Source: Cristatella mucedo (Eukaryota > Bryozoa > Phylactolaemata > Cristatellidae). Taken from it: 64,000 bases of DNA. Numbering within the stretch: position 1 is the first letter of the stretch; the number at the start of each line of letters is the position of its first letter. The position numbers and the translations under genes are program-made. The stretch is from contig WPIO01000061.1 of NCBI GenBank assembly GCA_009760855.2, positions 1,617,501 through 1,681,500 on the forward strand, written 5' to 3'. The notes beneath the pieces are model-generated. The model was not told where the DNA came from. It saw only the letters and a list, made by a program, of their open reading frames with translations, and searched no databases. Below are positions 10,485 to 20,054 of the stretch, piece by piece.

Positions 10485-11337
10485 CGGGTGCGGACATTTC
10501 CCCCCTGGATGTCCCCCCCAAATCCCCCCCCCCCGAAATCCCCCCCCCACATTACCCCCAGGGGTAGGACATTCCCCCCCCGGTATATGGTTTAGGGTTT
10601 AGTGTTTAGGTTTTCAGGGTTTAGGGTTTTTAGGGTTTAGGGTTTAAGGTTTAGTGGTTAGGGTTTAGGGTTTAGAGTTTAGCGTTTAGGGTTTTAGGGT
10701 TTAGGGTTTAGCGTCTAGGGTTTATAGTTTGGGGCTTAGGGGTTTTAAGGTTTAGGCTGTAGTGTTTCGGGTTTAGGGTTTAGTATTTAGGGTTATAAGG
10801 TTTAGGGCGGGCTGCGCCTCCGCCGCCTAAATCTACCCTCTCTCGTATTTCGCGCTTAATTAGTGCGTATTAGGGCATAACTAGATCTCTCGAGGTCGAG
10901 TTATACTCAGTAGACCTCTGAGGCTCAGCGCTCATTTGCAGGAATGCGCGGCAAGCCGTAGCGCGCGCCCGCTTTGACGGGTACGAACACGCGCCTGGCG
11001 GCGTCGAGCGGAACCGAACTTCCACGCGACCAAATTGTATAGCTCACTGCTGCCGCAGCCGCCGCAACCGCTGCCACCACTCGCTCTAATAAAAACCATC
11101 CTTCCAATCCATTTATTCCTCTAATTATACTGAGTTGATTTTATTTTAATAGAGCGTGAACATAATTTAATCAAGTACATATATGTATATGTGTATTCTT
11201 AGTAGTACATTCATCAACATATGGGGGAAATGTCCGACGGGGGGGAAACGTCCGGGGGGGGGGAGAAATGTACTAGGGTCCATCGGGGGGGGGGGAATTT
11301 CCGCGGGAAACATCAAGGGAGAAATGTCCTACAACCA
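10485..11337. mobile_element. Candidate 853-bp non-autonomous DNA transposon
   Basis: The ends are inverted relative to each other. The left begins CGGGTGCGGACATTTC. The right end on the opposite strand begins TGGTTGTAGGACATTTC. Each end holds several copies of a GGACATTTCCCCC-like unit separated by C/G runs (left 10492-10580, right 11222-11330). The flanks carry AAGCTGTT (10477-10484) and AAGCTGTC (11338-11345), a candidate 8-bp target duplication with one mismatch. Inside are a TTTAGGG-like array (10589-10807), a GC-rich core and an AT-rich stretch. No transposase is encoded. The superfamily is unknown; hAT or Mutator-like would both fit an 8-9-bp duplication. Confidence 0.6.
10589..10807 (+). 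repeat. Degenerate TTTAGGG telomere-like array
   Basis: About 30 heptamer-like units of TTTAGGG with frequent one-base changes (TTTAGTG, TTTAGCG, TTTAAGG) and length changes. The animal telomere unit is normally TTAGGG, so this is either a heptameric variant or a satellite that arose inside the surrounding element. Confidence 0.85.
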
Positions 11338-11894
11338 AAGCTGTCATATCTACAACATTTGAGTAAGCAGTAGGAAGTAATCTGAAAATGATAGCGGGTA
11401 TTGGCAAAAAATGGATTGGAAAATGTTAAATCGGTTATTCAGAAATTGCTGCATAGGCATACGCGCAGCAATGATTATGCACAGGAGGTTCCGCTGGACA
11501 CCTTTACGGCGTTTGGGCGTGCGCCGCCGGGCATTTCCTGTCGAAGCATTATCGCCATCAAAGTAAATTTGCTAGAAACTTTTTCGCGAACGTGCGTCCG
11601 AAGATTCGTGCCAAAGAAAGCTTTCCAAGAGTTTACGTCACGATTCCGCAGCCAGCGCTCTTCCACTGCGTGTACGTCTCAAAAAGAGAGGCTGAGAACT
11701 CACAATGACCTCGCTGTGGCTTCGCATGTGTGCGCTTGCTCGTAAACGCGAACAGCAAACTGCATCAACAGTCTCCAGAAGTCGCTCCAGTTTGTGTTTA
11801 ATTTGGTAGCTTAAGACTACGGGCACGCGGCTTAGGACGACCGGTCGCAATGCAACATTGCATCAAGTAAGTAGCGTAGTAATGACGCGCCGAT
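11338..11894. other. No gene or recognised element
   Basis: A 114-codon plus-strand ORF (11401-11745) overlaps a minus-strand ORF and has no recognisable motif. Confidence 0.45.
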
Positions 11895-12232
11895 CTGTTG
11901 GCGACAGAAGCTTTAGCCCTGCAGGTCCTTGACTGTGGAACAGGCTTCCACGATTCTTACGCAACGACAGCTACTCTCCTGCTGCCGAATGTGCTACATC
12001 CTTTCCAGCGGTCCTGAGCTGCCATACTTCCATGCTACTCACTACCTCAACTGCTCTCCTGACTCGTGCTATGCTTCCCACTTTCTCTTTGTTGCGTGAG
12101 ATGAAGTCTGTTGGCTACCGAATTCCTAACGAAAGCCTCCTTGGCTGTGAATGCGCTGTACAAAACTCTCTTGCGTAACACCCAGATAGTCTTTGTGGCT
12201 TTGTGGAGTTGCAGACGGAGATACATTACATT
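11895..12232 (+). mobile_element. LINE-A 3' end
   Basis: The frame starts GDRSFSPAGP-like (CTGTTGGCGACAGAAGC) and continues through WNRLPRFLRN-type residues to the conserved end SLLREMKSVGYR. A short 3' UTR and two ACATT units follow (12222-12232). It matches the minus-strand copy at 34004-34640 and is truncated just upstream of the conserved GDRSFSSAGP block. Confidence 0.8.
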
Positions 12233-12414
12233 GCTCTCGTGTCGGTGCAGAGCACGCGCTATATACGGGTGCCTGAACCACTTAGCTCGGATAAAATGCA
12301 AGCGGCGGCGATGAAATGCCGGTTCCGAGCTTCGACTAAGGCGCTCACCACATGCCACGTGGCCATTTTAGACAGGCAAGCACGCTTCGCCACTTCCGTC
12401 CGGTCAGCGAAGTG

Positions 12415-12560
12415 CCGAGCTGGTTTGGTCCAGATGTCAAAGTGCTCACCACGACCAAGGTCTGGCTGAGGTCGTGGGCTCGAGCCCCGAGGCATATGTG
12501 AAGCGCCTGGATAGAGATTAGGTTCTCTTAGGGCGCTATAAAAATAAATTATATTATTAT
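12415..12560 (+). mobile_element. SINE1, near full length
   Basis: The tRNA-derived head has GAGCTGGTTTGGTCCAG (A box region) and GTGGGCTCGAGCCCC (B box). After GAGGCATATGTG comes the LINE-like tail: AGCGCC (12502-12507), AGAGA (12513-12517), TCTCT (12524-12528), GGCGCT (12532-12537), then an AT-rich end. Both tail stems are perfectly complementary in this copy. Confidence 0.88.
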
Positions 12561-12566
12561 CATAAT

Positions 12567-13325
12567 AAAATTTGGGCTTGTTTAGATAAGGATACCACGT
12601 CCAAGTTGGTCCGTGCATTCGTGACATCTCGTCTCGACTTCTGCAACTCACTGCTTACTGGCCTACCAGCATGTGCGATCAGGCGATTGCAGCTGGTGCA
12701 AAACTCTGCAGCTAGGCTTGTCTGTCGTGAGGATCGCAGTTGCCACATCACACCACTTCCCGCCGACCTGCAGTGGCTACCAGTCAAGCAACGGATTGAC
12801 TTCAAGGTTTTGTCGCTCACTTTTAGGTCCCTTCATTCTATGGCTCCAGCCTATCTGTTAGATATACTTCCCCATCAGGCCAAGCATCGTACCACCCGCT
12901 TTTTGGTATCCAACAGCCTACCAATACCTCGTACAAACCTTATATCCTTTGGAGACCGTGCATTTAGTTCGTATGCTCCCAAAGCCTGGAACTCCCTCCC
13001 GACTTGCGTCAGAACATCCCCTGACCTGACCACATTTAAAAGGAACTTAAAAAAAACACCTATTTAGGACAGCATTAAAGTGGGTCCCTGTGATTTGTCC
13101 TTGATGTGCTTATGCGTGCTGACACTGTGCATGCTGCCACTAACCACATTTGCATGCTGACCCTGTGCATGTCACCCCTAACCATATTATTCATGTTGTT
13201 TATCAAGCATGATATTACTCACCATTCAATTGCATTTCCCTTTGCAACAAATGTAAAGCGCCTAGAAAGAGATTAAGTTCTCGGGGGGGCGCTTTATCAA
13301 GTGCATTATTATTATTATTATTATA
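12567..13325 (+). mobile_element. LINE-B 3' copy with 153-codon RT remnant
   Basis: The open frame 12606-13067 is the C-terminal part of an L2/CR1-type RT/ORF2, downstream of the catalytic YADD box. Recognisable blocks in order are SRLDFCNSLLTGLP, RRLQLVQNSAARLV, WLPVKQRIDFKVLSL, GDRAFSSYAPKAWNSLP and TTFKRNLK. This frame has no stop and ends at a plausible natural terminator, making it the best-preserved protein remnant in the window. The 3' UTR (13068-13256), the two-stem tail hairpin (AGCGCC 13257-13262, GAGA 13269-13272, TCTC 13279-13282, GGCGCT 13288-13293) and an (ATT)n tail follow. It lacks endonuclease and RT core, so it is dead. Confidence 0.9.
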
Positions 13326-13365
13326 AGTACTGGGGTGCTCCGGGTCTGCGAGTTATAAGAAAATA

Positions 13366-14036
13366 ATAATCACGAGATATTTGCGTAGCGCCCTCAGAAT
13401 ACTAAATCGTTCTCTGTCAATTCCCTGCAAGCGAAGCGTGCAAATACGCGTATAGTGTCTTCACGCTTAAGTAAATAAAGAGCACGTCGCAAGGGCCCAG
13501 AAAATGCTGTGAGGAACAGGTGCACTTTTGGTATATCCTTCAATGTCGCCGAGTCAGGAACGCTGTGACGTCAGTCAGGAGTGAGTTCCAGGCTTTGAGA
13601 GCATACGAACTAAAGGCCTGGTCTCCAAAGGACTCTAGGCTCGTCCGAGGTTTAGCTTAACGAATTGAATCGCAGTAGGTGGTACAATTTCTAGCAAGCC
13701 TGGTGAAAGAGTAGTTTTTAAGTTAGGCTGGAGCAGACGAATGAAGAGATCTAAAAGTGAGTGACACAACATTGAAGTCGATACGTGTCTGATTGAGAGT
13801 CTGCCAGTGCTGGTCGGCGAGAAGAGGTATGATGCGGTAACCGCACTGTTCACGAACGACAAGCCTGGCAGCTGCGTTTTGTATTACCTGCAAGCACCTA
13901 ATTGCAGACTGGAAGACCAGCAAGTTGTGAGCTACATGTGTCGAGCAGATCGAAATTCTGGCCTTTTTTTGCTTTATTGTAAAATGGTTGACTTAGCCGT
14001 GTAGCTGACGTGACCTCCAGTAAAAGCTTCAAGTGG
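13366..14036 (-). mobile_element. LINE-B 3' half, antisense, decayed
   Basis: The 3' end starts at 13366 with AATAATAATCACGAGATATT and TAGCGCCCTCAGAATACT (tail hairpin). The 3' UTR has an internal deletion, then the C-terminal coding blocks follow antisense (13570-13900): GCTTTGAGAGCATACGAAC is the complement of the 'SSYAPKAW' region. It ends at a (CA)n microsatellite. Confidence 0.8.
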
Positions 14037-14040
14037 AACC

Positions 14041-14042
<2 letters not shown>

Positions 14043-14076
<34 letters not shown>

Positions 14077-14375
14077 GCGTGCGAGCACACACGCACACAC
14101 ACTCACGCACACACTTACACACACATACTCACACATTCACAGTAACATACGCACACACAACCATATGAACGCAATATGCACCCGCGCACACACGCGCACG
14201 CATACATGCACGTGCGCACATACATACGCACGCACGCGCACACATGCACGCATACACGCACATGCACAATTTCACACACTTTTACACATGAACACGCGCG
14301 AGCACACACACGCAAGCACACAAAAAAAGAACGCTTACACTCGCGTGCATCTACACAGACTAACGCACTCGCATA
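14043..14375. repeat. (CA)n and degenerate CA-rich tract
   Basis: Uninterrupted (AC)n at 14043-14075 passes into about 300 bp of imperfect CACG/CATA repeats. All ORFs here encode only Thr-His or Cys-Val strings. Confidence 0.95.
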
Positions 14376-14590
14376 CAGGTAAATATATTAGCATACCTAG
14401 CATACCAGGATACCTGGAAGTGAATGACGTAAGGCAATCAGTAGGAAATGCCGCTTGCGCAGCTGCGAGTGAGATCTAGCAAGTCGGTCTGCGTCAAAAC
14501 TTGCTACCGAACGGGCCTTGCAACTTGCAGTAAAGCGTTAGCTACTAGCGCTATCCACAGCTCTTAGACATCGCAGCACGTAGCAAACGG

Positions 14591-14855
14591 GACAGCATTT
14601 AGTGGGTCCCTGTGATTCGTCCTTGATGTGCTTATGCGTGCTGACACTGTGCATGCTGCCACTAACCACATTTGCATGCTGACCCCGTGCATGTCACCCC
14701 TAACCACATTATTCATTTCGTCTGTTTTTCAAGCATGATTTTACTTACCATTCAATTGCATTTCACTTTACAGCAAATGTAAAGCGCCTAGAGAGAGATT
14801 CAGTTCTCTGAGGGCGCTTTATCAAGTGAATTATTATTATTATTATTATTATTAA
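14591..14855 (+). mobile_element. LINE-B 3' UTR only
   Basis: This starts within GACAGCATTTAGTGGGTCCC and contains the whole conserved 3' UTR, the two-stem hairpin (AGCGCC ... AGAGA ... TCTCT ... GGCGCT) and an (ATT)n tail. It is close in sequence to the copy ending at 13325. The RT coding part is absent, so it was truncated at the start of the UTR. Confidence 0.9.
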
Positions 14856-15095
14856 CGCTGCAGACTGTTCGAGGGAACATTCCGTTCCTATGGCTACTCC
14901 AAAGGTGTTCACAGCCACTGGCTTCTTCCTGCTTTGCTGCCTTCTAGGCGTTCCGTATCCTTCCAAGAATGTATGCGCGTAAGGTTTAGCTCCCCCTGTT
15001 GCACCACATGACCACAAATATCAAACGAGTGTTATACTGGATTTTCTGCATGGGACGAAAACCTACAGCGGCTATTTGATTTGATGTACTTTTCA

Positions 15096-15371
15096 CTCGC
15101 TGTAGGGCAGGGGCATTTGCCCCTGCCCTACAGCGAGCAGTGACCTGGGCCGCCTCATCCATACGACCTCACCAACCACACAATGACGTCTTAATTCCAC
15201 TCTGTGAGCCACCGCCGAGTTCGCTTTGAATATACACTACGATTGTGCGCTATATTTTTTCATCCATTGCGGATCTAGCGCCGCCTACTTAAAAATCTTG
15301 CGGGTCTTACCTCCTGCATGCAAATGTTGCAGGTCTTCTTCCCCCCGATGAAAATCCTGGCTCCGCCACTG
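15096..15371. mobile_element. hAT MITE copy with palindromic left end
   Basis: The right end CCTGGCTCCGCCACTG (ending 15371) is a typical hAT terminus. Internally, GCATTTGCCCCTGCCCTAC and CCTGGGCCGCC match the complete copy at 42433-42778. The left terminal inverted repeat is missing. In its place a perfect 20-bp inverted repeat (15096-15115 against 15118-15137) has a 2-nt spacer. No target duplication can be assigned because the left end is rearranged. Confidence 0.7.
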
Positions 15372-15737
15372 ACTATAAAGCGTGCTCAGAATCAGCGATC
15401 AGAGAGAAGATATGCTCGTTGCACCAAGATTGAGAAAGCGAGTTCCCACAGTCTACGATCCGAGATCAACAACCTCTTCAACCTGTAGATAAGAGTTTCA
15501 AGTAACAACAAGGAACCATAAACTGCAGCCGCGAGAGGAGCTGAGAGCACTAAAGAACGCTGAAATAGATGCTGGTCAAAGGTGCGGGGGTCAAAGCGTG
15601 GAGTTTGCACAACATCTTCTGATTACCGGAGGACACACTGCAGCTCCTATATCGAGATAGACACACTAAGGAATTTCTTAGATTTCAACACTAGCATTTT
15701 TGAGAATTCCTGTAAATACATAGGAGCAGGAGTCTCG

Positions 15738-16096
<359 letters not shown>

Positions 16097-16987
16097 TTAG
16101 ATCAGAGGAGGAGAAATCCGACCTCGCGCTGAGAGTCGTCACAGTGTCGCTTTCGCTTGACGTCACCCAGCAGTGACACCGCAGCGAGCTCGCCGTCGCC
16201 GAGTGTTTCGTCGCCGTACTGCCAGAGAACGAATGCCCGAAAGCAAATGTCGCATCCGAGAGCAGGAGAGCTGCGCCAACGGAGGGCGAGGGGCGCAGAG
16301 CGCGTGTGAGATTCAGCCTAGCTAGCGCGTCCGCGGCCCCGTGGGTCTTCAGCGGCAACCCTGCGGTGCGCGCTTCGAGAGCATCGTTGCCTGCGAGGAC
16401 CAAGGTTTTTATGACCTTTAGCTTCACCGTCGGTGACGTCAAGGCTGTCGTCGTGCCTAGACCTGCCTGCTTTCGCGTCTAGCGTCGCGAGATGCGTTTA
16501 GACTGAGTCCAGGAGCTTTAATAGGCGCTGCGACCGAAAGGCGACTCGCAGCCGTCATTGACAGGGGCCTCGTCATGACAACAAACTCCGTGCCTCAACT
16601 ATATCGCTCGAGGCCCTGGGGCTAAGCTTGCCGACCGCCGCTTGTCGCTTGCCAGTCCTCTGTCCGCCCGATGGTTGTCCTTGAACCAAGAGGCAGCGTC
16701 GAGAGCCACTCCTTTCTTCGAATGTTCCCTCCTTAATTACGCCCGCTTAGCCTTGACACACCGATGCACCGGATAATATGAGAGAATAGCTCAAGGTTAG
16801 AATTTCCCAATATCTAAACAGTCGGCAAGCGCGCACCTCCGGAAAGGCCTCGTCGTAATCAACTGTAGATGCGAGCGTGCGGTGCGCCGAATGATCGAGT
16901 GGCTGCGTTGCGTAGGATCGCGGGAAGAGCTCCGGCGGCGGCGGCAGCGGCGGTGGCAGCGGCGGTGGCGGTTGGCGTATAAAGAAA

Positions 16988-17117
16988 TATAACTAATTTT
17001 TAGAGCGCCCTAAGAGGGCTCAATCTCTATTCAGGCGCTCGGCATATTCTCGAGCCTACGACCTCGGCCAGACCTTGGTCGGGCGAGCACCTCAGCCGCT
17101 GGGCCAAGCCAGCTCGG
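16988..17117 (-). mobile_element. SINE1 copy in GC block
   Basis: On the minus strand: GAGCTGGCTTGGCCCAGCGG, CCAAGGTCTGGCCGAGGTCG and the B-box region GTAGGCTCGAG. The tail follows as GAGCGCCTGAATAGAGATTG and CTTAGGGCGCTC. All SINE1 parts are present. The A-box and tail are GC-shifted relative to other copies. Confidence 0.85.
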
Positions 17118-17490
17118 CTCTTTCGCGCCTCCGGCGGCGGCTCTTTCGCGGCCGTGGCGCGACCGGATGCAGAGGCTCCAGCCGGTGGCTCGCTTAGCAG
17201 CGAGCGCGCTCTGCGACCAGCAGCTGCCCGACTGGCGAGGTCAGCTTCCCGCAAACCGATGGCAGTTGACAGCGCACACCGGGCGCCCCCCCTCGGCGGG
17301 CAGCTCGCGGGCAGCCCGGCTTCCGCTTGGCGGCGAGGCATGCCAAGCGGAATTTCTCCCGCAGTGGCAGCGGCTTCCGCCAAGTCTCGCAGGCCGCAAC
17401 GGTCGCGGTCAGCCGCCGGAATGGTCAGGTGCCACTATCTCCTCCTGTCGAGGGGTTGATCGGGCCGTCGAGAGACATTGGGAGGCGACC

Positions 17491-17618
<128 letters not shown>

Positions 17619-17769
17619 GTAGTGAGTCGCTGCCGCCGAACTGCACGTCGAAAAGTGCGCCGTGCGCTAGGCGTGCGTACTATCCTCGCCTGCTAGGCAG
17701 AATAGTTTGGAAGGTTTCCTATTAGGAGACGACCTTTTCGCGCCAGATAGATAACCGCATCGGCTCCAA

Positions 17770-18060
17770 AGGCAAGCTTGCCTACTTTCAGCGACCCGAC
17801 GCGGCTGAAAAATTGAGCCCGCTCGGATAAGGAGACCGCAGCCCGGCCGGCCGTGCCAGCTGCGAGAGCGCGTCCAGACTCCTGTGAAGCTTGCGTGCTT
17901 TGTTGTCGGCGCAGGGAGACGCTGTGTGCAGCTTGTATGCAAAACCTGCGAAGCTAGGTCCGTCTGTCGTGAATCGGCCGCACGAGGCCGCTTAATTAAG
18001 GCCGCTTCGCTTCTTGCCGATCGGCGCTGGCTTTTCAGGGTAGCTTCTCCTTTCCAGCGT
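17770..18060 (+). mobile_element. GC-shifted LINE fragment (low similarity)
   Basis: AAGCTTGCCTACTTTCAGCG reads KLAYFQR, like the LINE-B block VKSAYFQL. About 150 bp on, GTGCAGCTTGTATGCAAAAC and GCTAGGTCCGTCTGTCGTGA match the LINE-B segment encoding LQLVQNxAARLVCRE (compare 12697-12730), at the expected distance. The rest has drifted beyond recognition in a GC-rich setting. No tail is attached. Confidence 0.5.
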
Positions 18061-18176
18061 TCGCTGCTCGCAGTCACGCATCGATCTAGATCCGAGGCGG
18101 TGCTCGGGCGAACGAACGTACTGCACGGCGCCGCACAGCGCGAGAAAGACTCAGGCCGAGCCGAGAGCCTCGAGGC

Positions 18177-18180
<4 letters not shown>

Positions 18181-18225
<45 letters not shown>
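18181..18225. repeat. (GCG)15 microsatellite
   Basis: Uninterrupted trinucleotide run inside the GC block. Confidence 0.95.
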
Positions 18226-18226
<1 letters not shown>

Positions 18227-18316
18227 TCAGTTAGACCTTGTGAAAGCACCCTCGCTCGGAAGCCCTATTCCGCGCCCAAGTAACTGCGGGTGCGCTTTTG
18301 CCTCGCACCTGACGGA

Positions 18317-18407
18317 GCGAGAGGCTCGTGGAGAGTGCGCGGCGAGCGCCAGCTTCACATGTTCCCCTGCGCATCTTTGTCGCGCGCGCTGCCGCTTAGC
18401 GCGAGGC
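18317..18407 (+). repeat. Left arm of a ~95-bp inverted repeat
   Basis: Running from GCGAGAGGCTCGTGGAGAGT to GCCGCTTAGCGCGAGGC, it matches the reverse complement of 19246-19342 at high identity with a few indels. The spacer is about 840 bp. The unit is not one of the LINE or SINE families. Confidence 0.8.
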
Positions 18408-18559
18408 AATATATTGAATGAAATATTTTGGGGATCGAGATTTTGGTTCGTATACACTGAAAGCCTGGAGCTTGCTTGTGACTACAGGCAGTGACTTGCT
18501 ATCGGCTAAGTCTCGCCTAAAGACGTAACTACTGTGCCCAGCTTTTTTCACCCGGTGAG

Positions 18560-18693
18560 CATAATAATTATTATAATAATAATAATAATACACTTGTTAT
18601 AGCGCCTTCAGGGAACCCAATCTTTTTCTAGGCACTTTACATTTGCTGCAAAGAAAGCATAATCGAATGGTTAGTGGTGGCATGCTCAAGACA
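18560..18693 (-). mobile_element. Short LINE-B 3' end, antisense
   Basis: (ATT)n tail, hairpin (TAGCGCCTTCAGGGAACCC, TTTTTCTAGGCACTTTAC), then TTTGCTGCAAAGAAAGCATA and the start of the 3' UTR. It is truncated after about 130 bp. Confidence 0.85.
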
Positions 18694-19173
18694 GCAGCTG
18701 TTCCAGATTCGAATAATGCATAAAAGTCGAATAAACTTCGCTGGATTCAAGACGCGCGGTAATGGGCCCCTTGCGATCTACCCCGCCCCTCCCCGCGTCA
18801 CGATATCGAAATGTTGCTCGCAGTGCAGCTCGAAATTAGAGCGGAGATTCGCGAACTACACGGAACTCGCCGGTGCGGCTCGTCTCCGCTTCCGCCTTCC
18901 TTTCGGTTCTCTCTCAACCGGTGACGAGGCGTACATCCCTCGCCACTCTTTTCCAGCTGTAACCCACTGCATCGGTTACTTTTTTTTATGATAAAAGTGC
19001 ACGCGCTTTCTCTTGTTTAAAAAGCGCGGAATCGCTGTGCCACCACCGCCGCCTCTCGGCGGCTGAGCGAGCCGCACAGGATTCTCGTGCCAGCGTCTGA
19101 AGAAACGGCGGCTCTTCTTCGTCTTGACTGTACACTCGACCGGCGGCGAGCTGCGTGCCAGCTTTCGCTTTCC

Positions 19174-19215
19174 CGCGCCGTATCCGGTGCAGCGCGATGC
19201 ACCGGATACGGCGCG
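19174..19215. repeat. Perfect 18-bp stem, 6-nt loop
   Basis: CGCGCCGTATCCGGTGCA (19174-19191) is exactly complementary to 19198-19215 around GCGCGA. A second hairpin follows at once: GCGCGAGGC against GCCTCGCGC (19219-19254). Confidence 0.95.
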
Positions 19216-19245
19216 GCCGCGCGAGGCACTGCAACTGGCTGCAGC

Positions 19246-19342
19246 GCCTCGCGCTAAGCGGCAGCGCGCGCGCGCGACAAAGATGAGCAGGGGGGACATA
19301 CAAAGCTGGCGCTCGCCGCGGCACTCTCCACGAGCCTCTCGC
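19246..19342 (-). repeat. Right arm of the ~95-bp inverted repeat
   Basis: Reverse complement of 18317-18407. Shared words include CTTAGCGCGAGGC and GAGAGGCTCGTGGAGAGTG. Confidence 0.8.
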
Positions 19343-19649
19343 CCTTATCCTCCACAGGCGGGCCACTGGCTGAGCTCAGAGTGCTCGCTCGCTCGCTCTC
19401 TCTCCTCTGTGTGAGGTGCCCCTCTCTGCGGCTCGCGCGACAAGTGCGAGCACTTCGCCAACTTGGCGCCAGAGCACGTCGGGCAGAAAATGTCACCGCC
19501 GTCGCTCTAAAGAGGACGAGAGACGAACGTCGCCGTCTGCACTAGCGATCTGGTTCTCGACAATCTTGTCTCAGCTTCCCATTCCACTGGCCTTTTTTTG
19601 ATGCGCTTTGCGGGGCGGGCTTACCTCTGCAGAATTCAGCTCACGCTAC

Positions 19650-19800
19650 GAGCCATGGCTTGGTCTAGTAGTTAACGTGCTTGCCCCGACCAAGGTCTGA
19701 CTGAGGTCGTGGGCTCGAGCCCCGAGGCATATGTGAAGCGCCTGAATAGAGATTAAGTTCTCTTGGGACGCTATATAAATGAATTATAAATTTTTTTATA
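19650..19800 (+). mobile_element. SINE1, full length
   Basis: Head: GAGCCATGGCTTGGTCTAG (A box region), CCCCGACCAAGGTCTGACTG, B box GTGGGCTCGAGCCCC. Tail: AGCGCC (19737-19742), AGAGA (19748-19752), TCTCT (19759-19763), then GGGACGCT with one base changed in the outer stem, and ATATAAATGAATTATAAATT. Confidence 0.9.
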
Positions 19801-19894
19801 TACTCATTGGTTGGAGCGAATGTCTTCTTGCGTGCTTCTGCCTGCTCGTCTAAGCATGACACCTTGCGTGTTGTAAACTCTTGGCTATTAGTCC

Positions 19895-19984
19895 TCTTGC
19901 AGCGAGTTGCGAAGCGCTAGGAAAGAGGGTTGGTTCTCTCAGGCCCTATGCAAACGACTTTATGCTATTATTATTACTATTACT
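19895..19984 (+). mobile_element. LINE-C 3' tail
   Basis: CTCTTGCAGCGAGTTGCGAAG, then GCGCTAGGAAAGAGGGTTGG, TTCTCTCAGGCCCTATGCAA and an ATT-rich end. It resembles the LINE-C tail at 42405-42432/42787-42840 (GTTGCAAAGTGCCTGGATAG ... CTATACAAGCAACCTATTAT). No coding part is attached. Confidence 0.65.
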
Positions 19985-20054
19985 TCCCGACGTGCCGTAT
20001 TGACTTATAAATAGCTAAATAAAAGTCCACCTTCCTGAACAGTAAGACCCTTAC

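Larger units (their letters stand above)
18740..19560. other. CpG-dense GC block with inverted repeats
   Basis: GC-rich DNA containing palindromes at 19174-19215 and 19219-19254 and the right arm of the 95-bp inverted repeat. No exon or domain is recognised. ORFs on both strands are compositional. Confidence 0.55.

Noticed and set aside
10589-10807. True chromosome end
   Set aside because: The heptamers are degenerate, internal, and bounded by a candidate transposon, with repeat-rich DNA continuing on both sides.
12415-12490. Possible tRNA gene (A and B boxes)
   Set aside because: The tRNA-like heads here and at the other SINE1 and SINE2 loci are followed by shared SINE bodies and lack a clean acceptor stem, so they are SINE heads and not tRNA genes.
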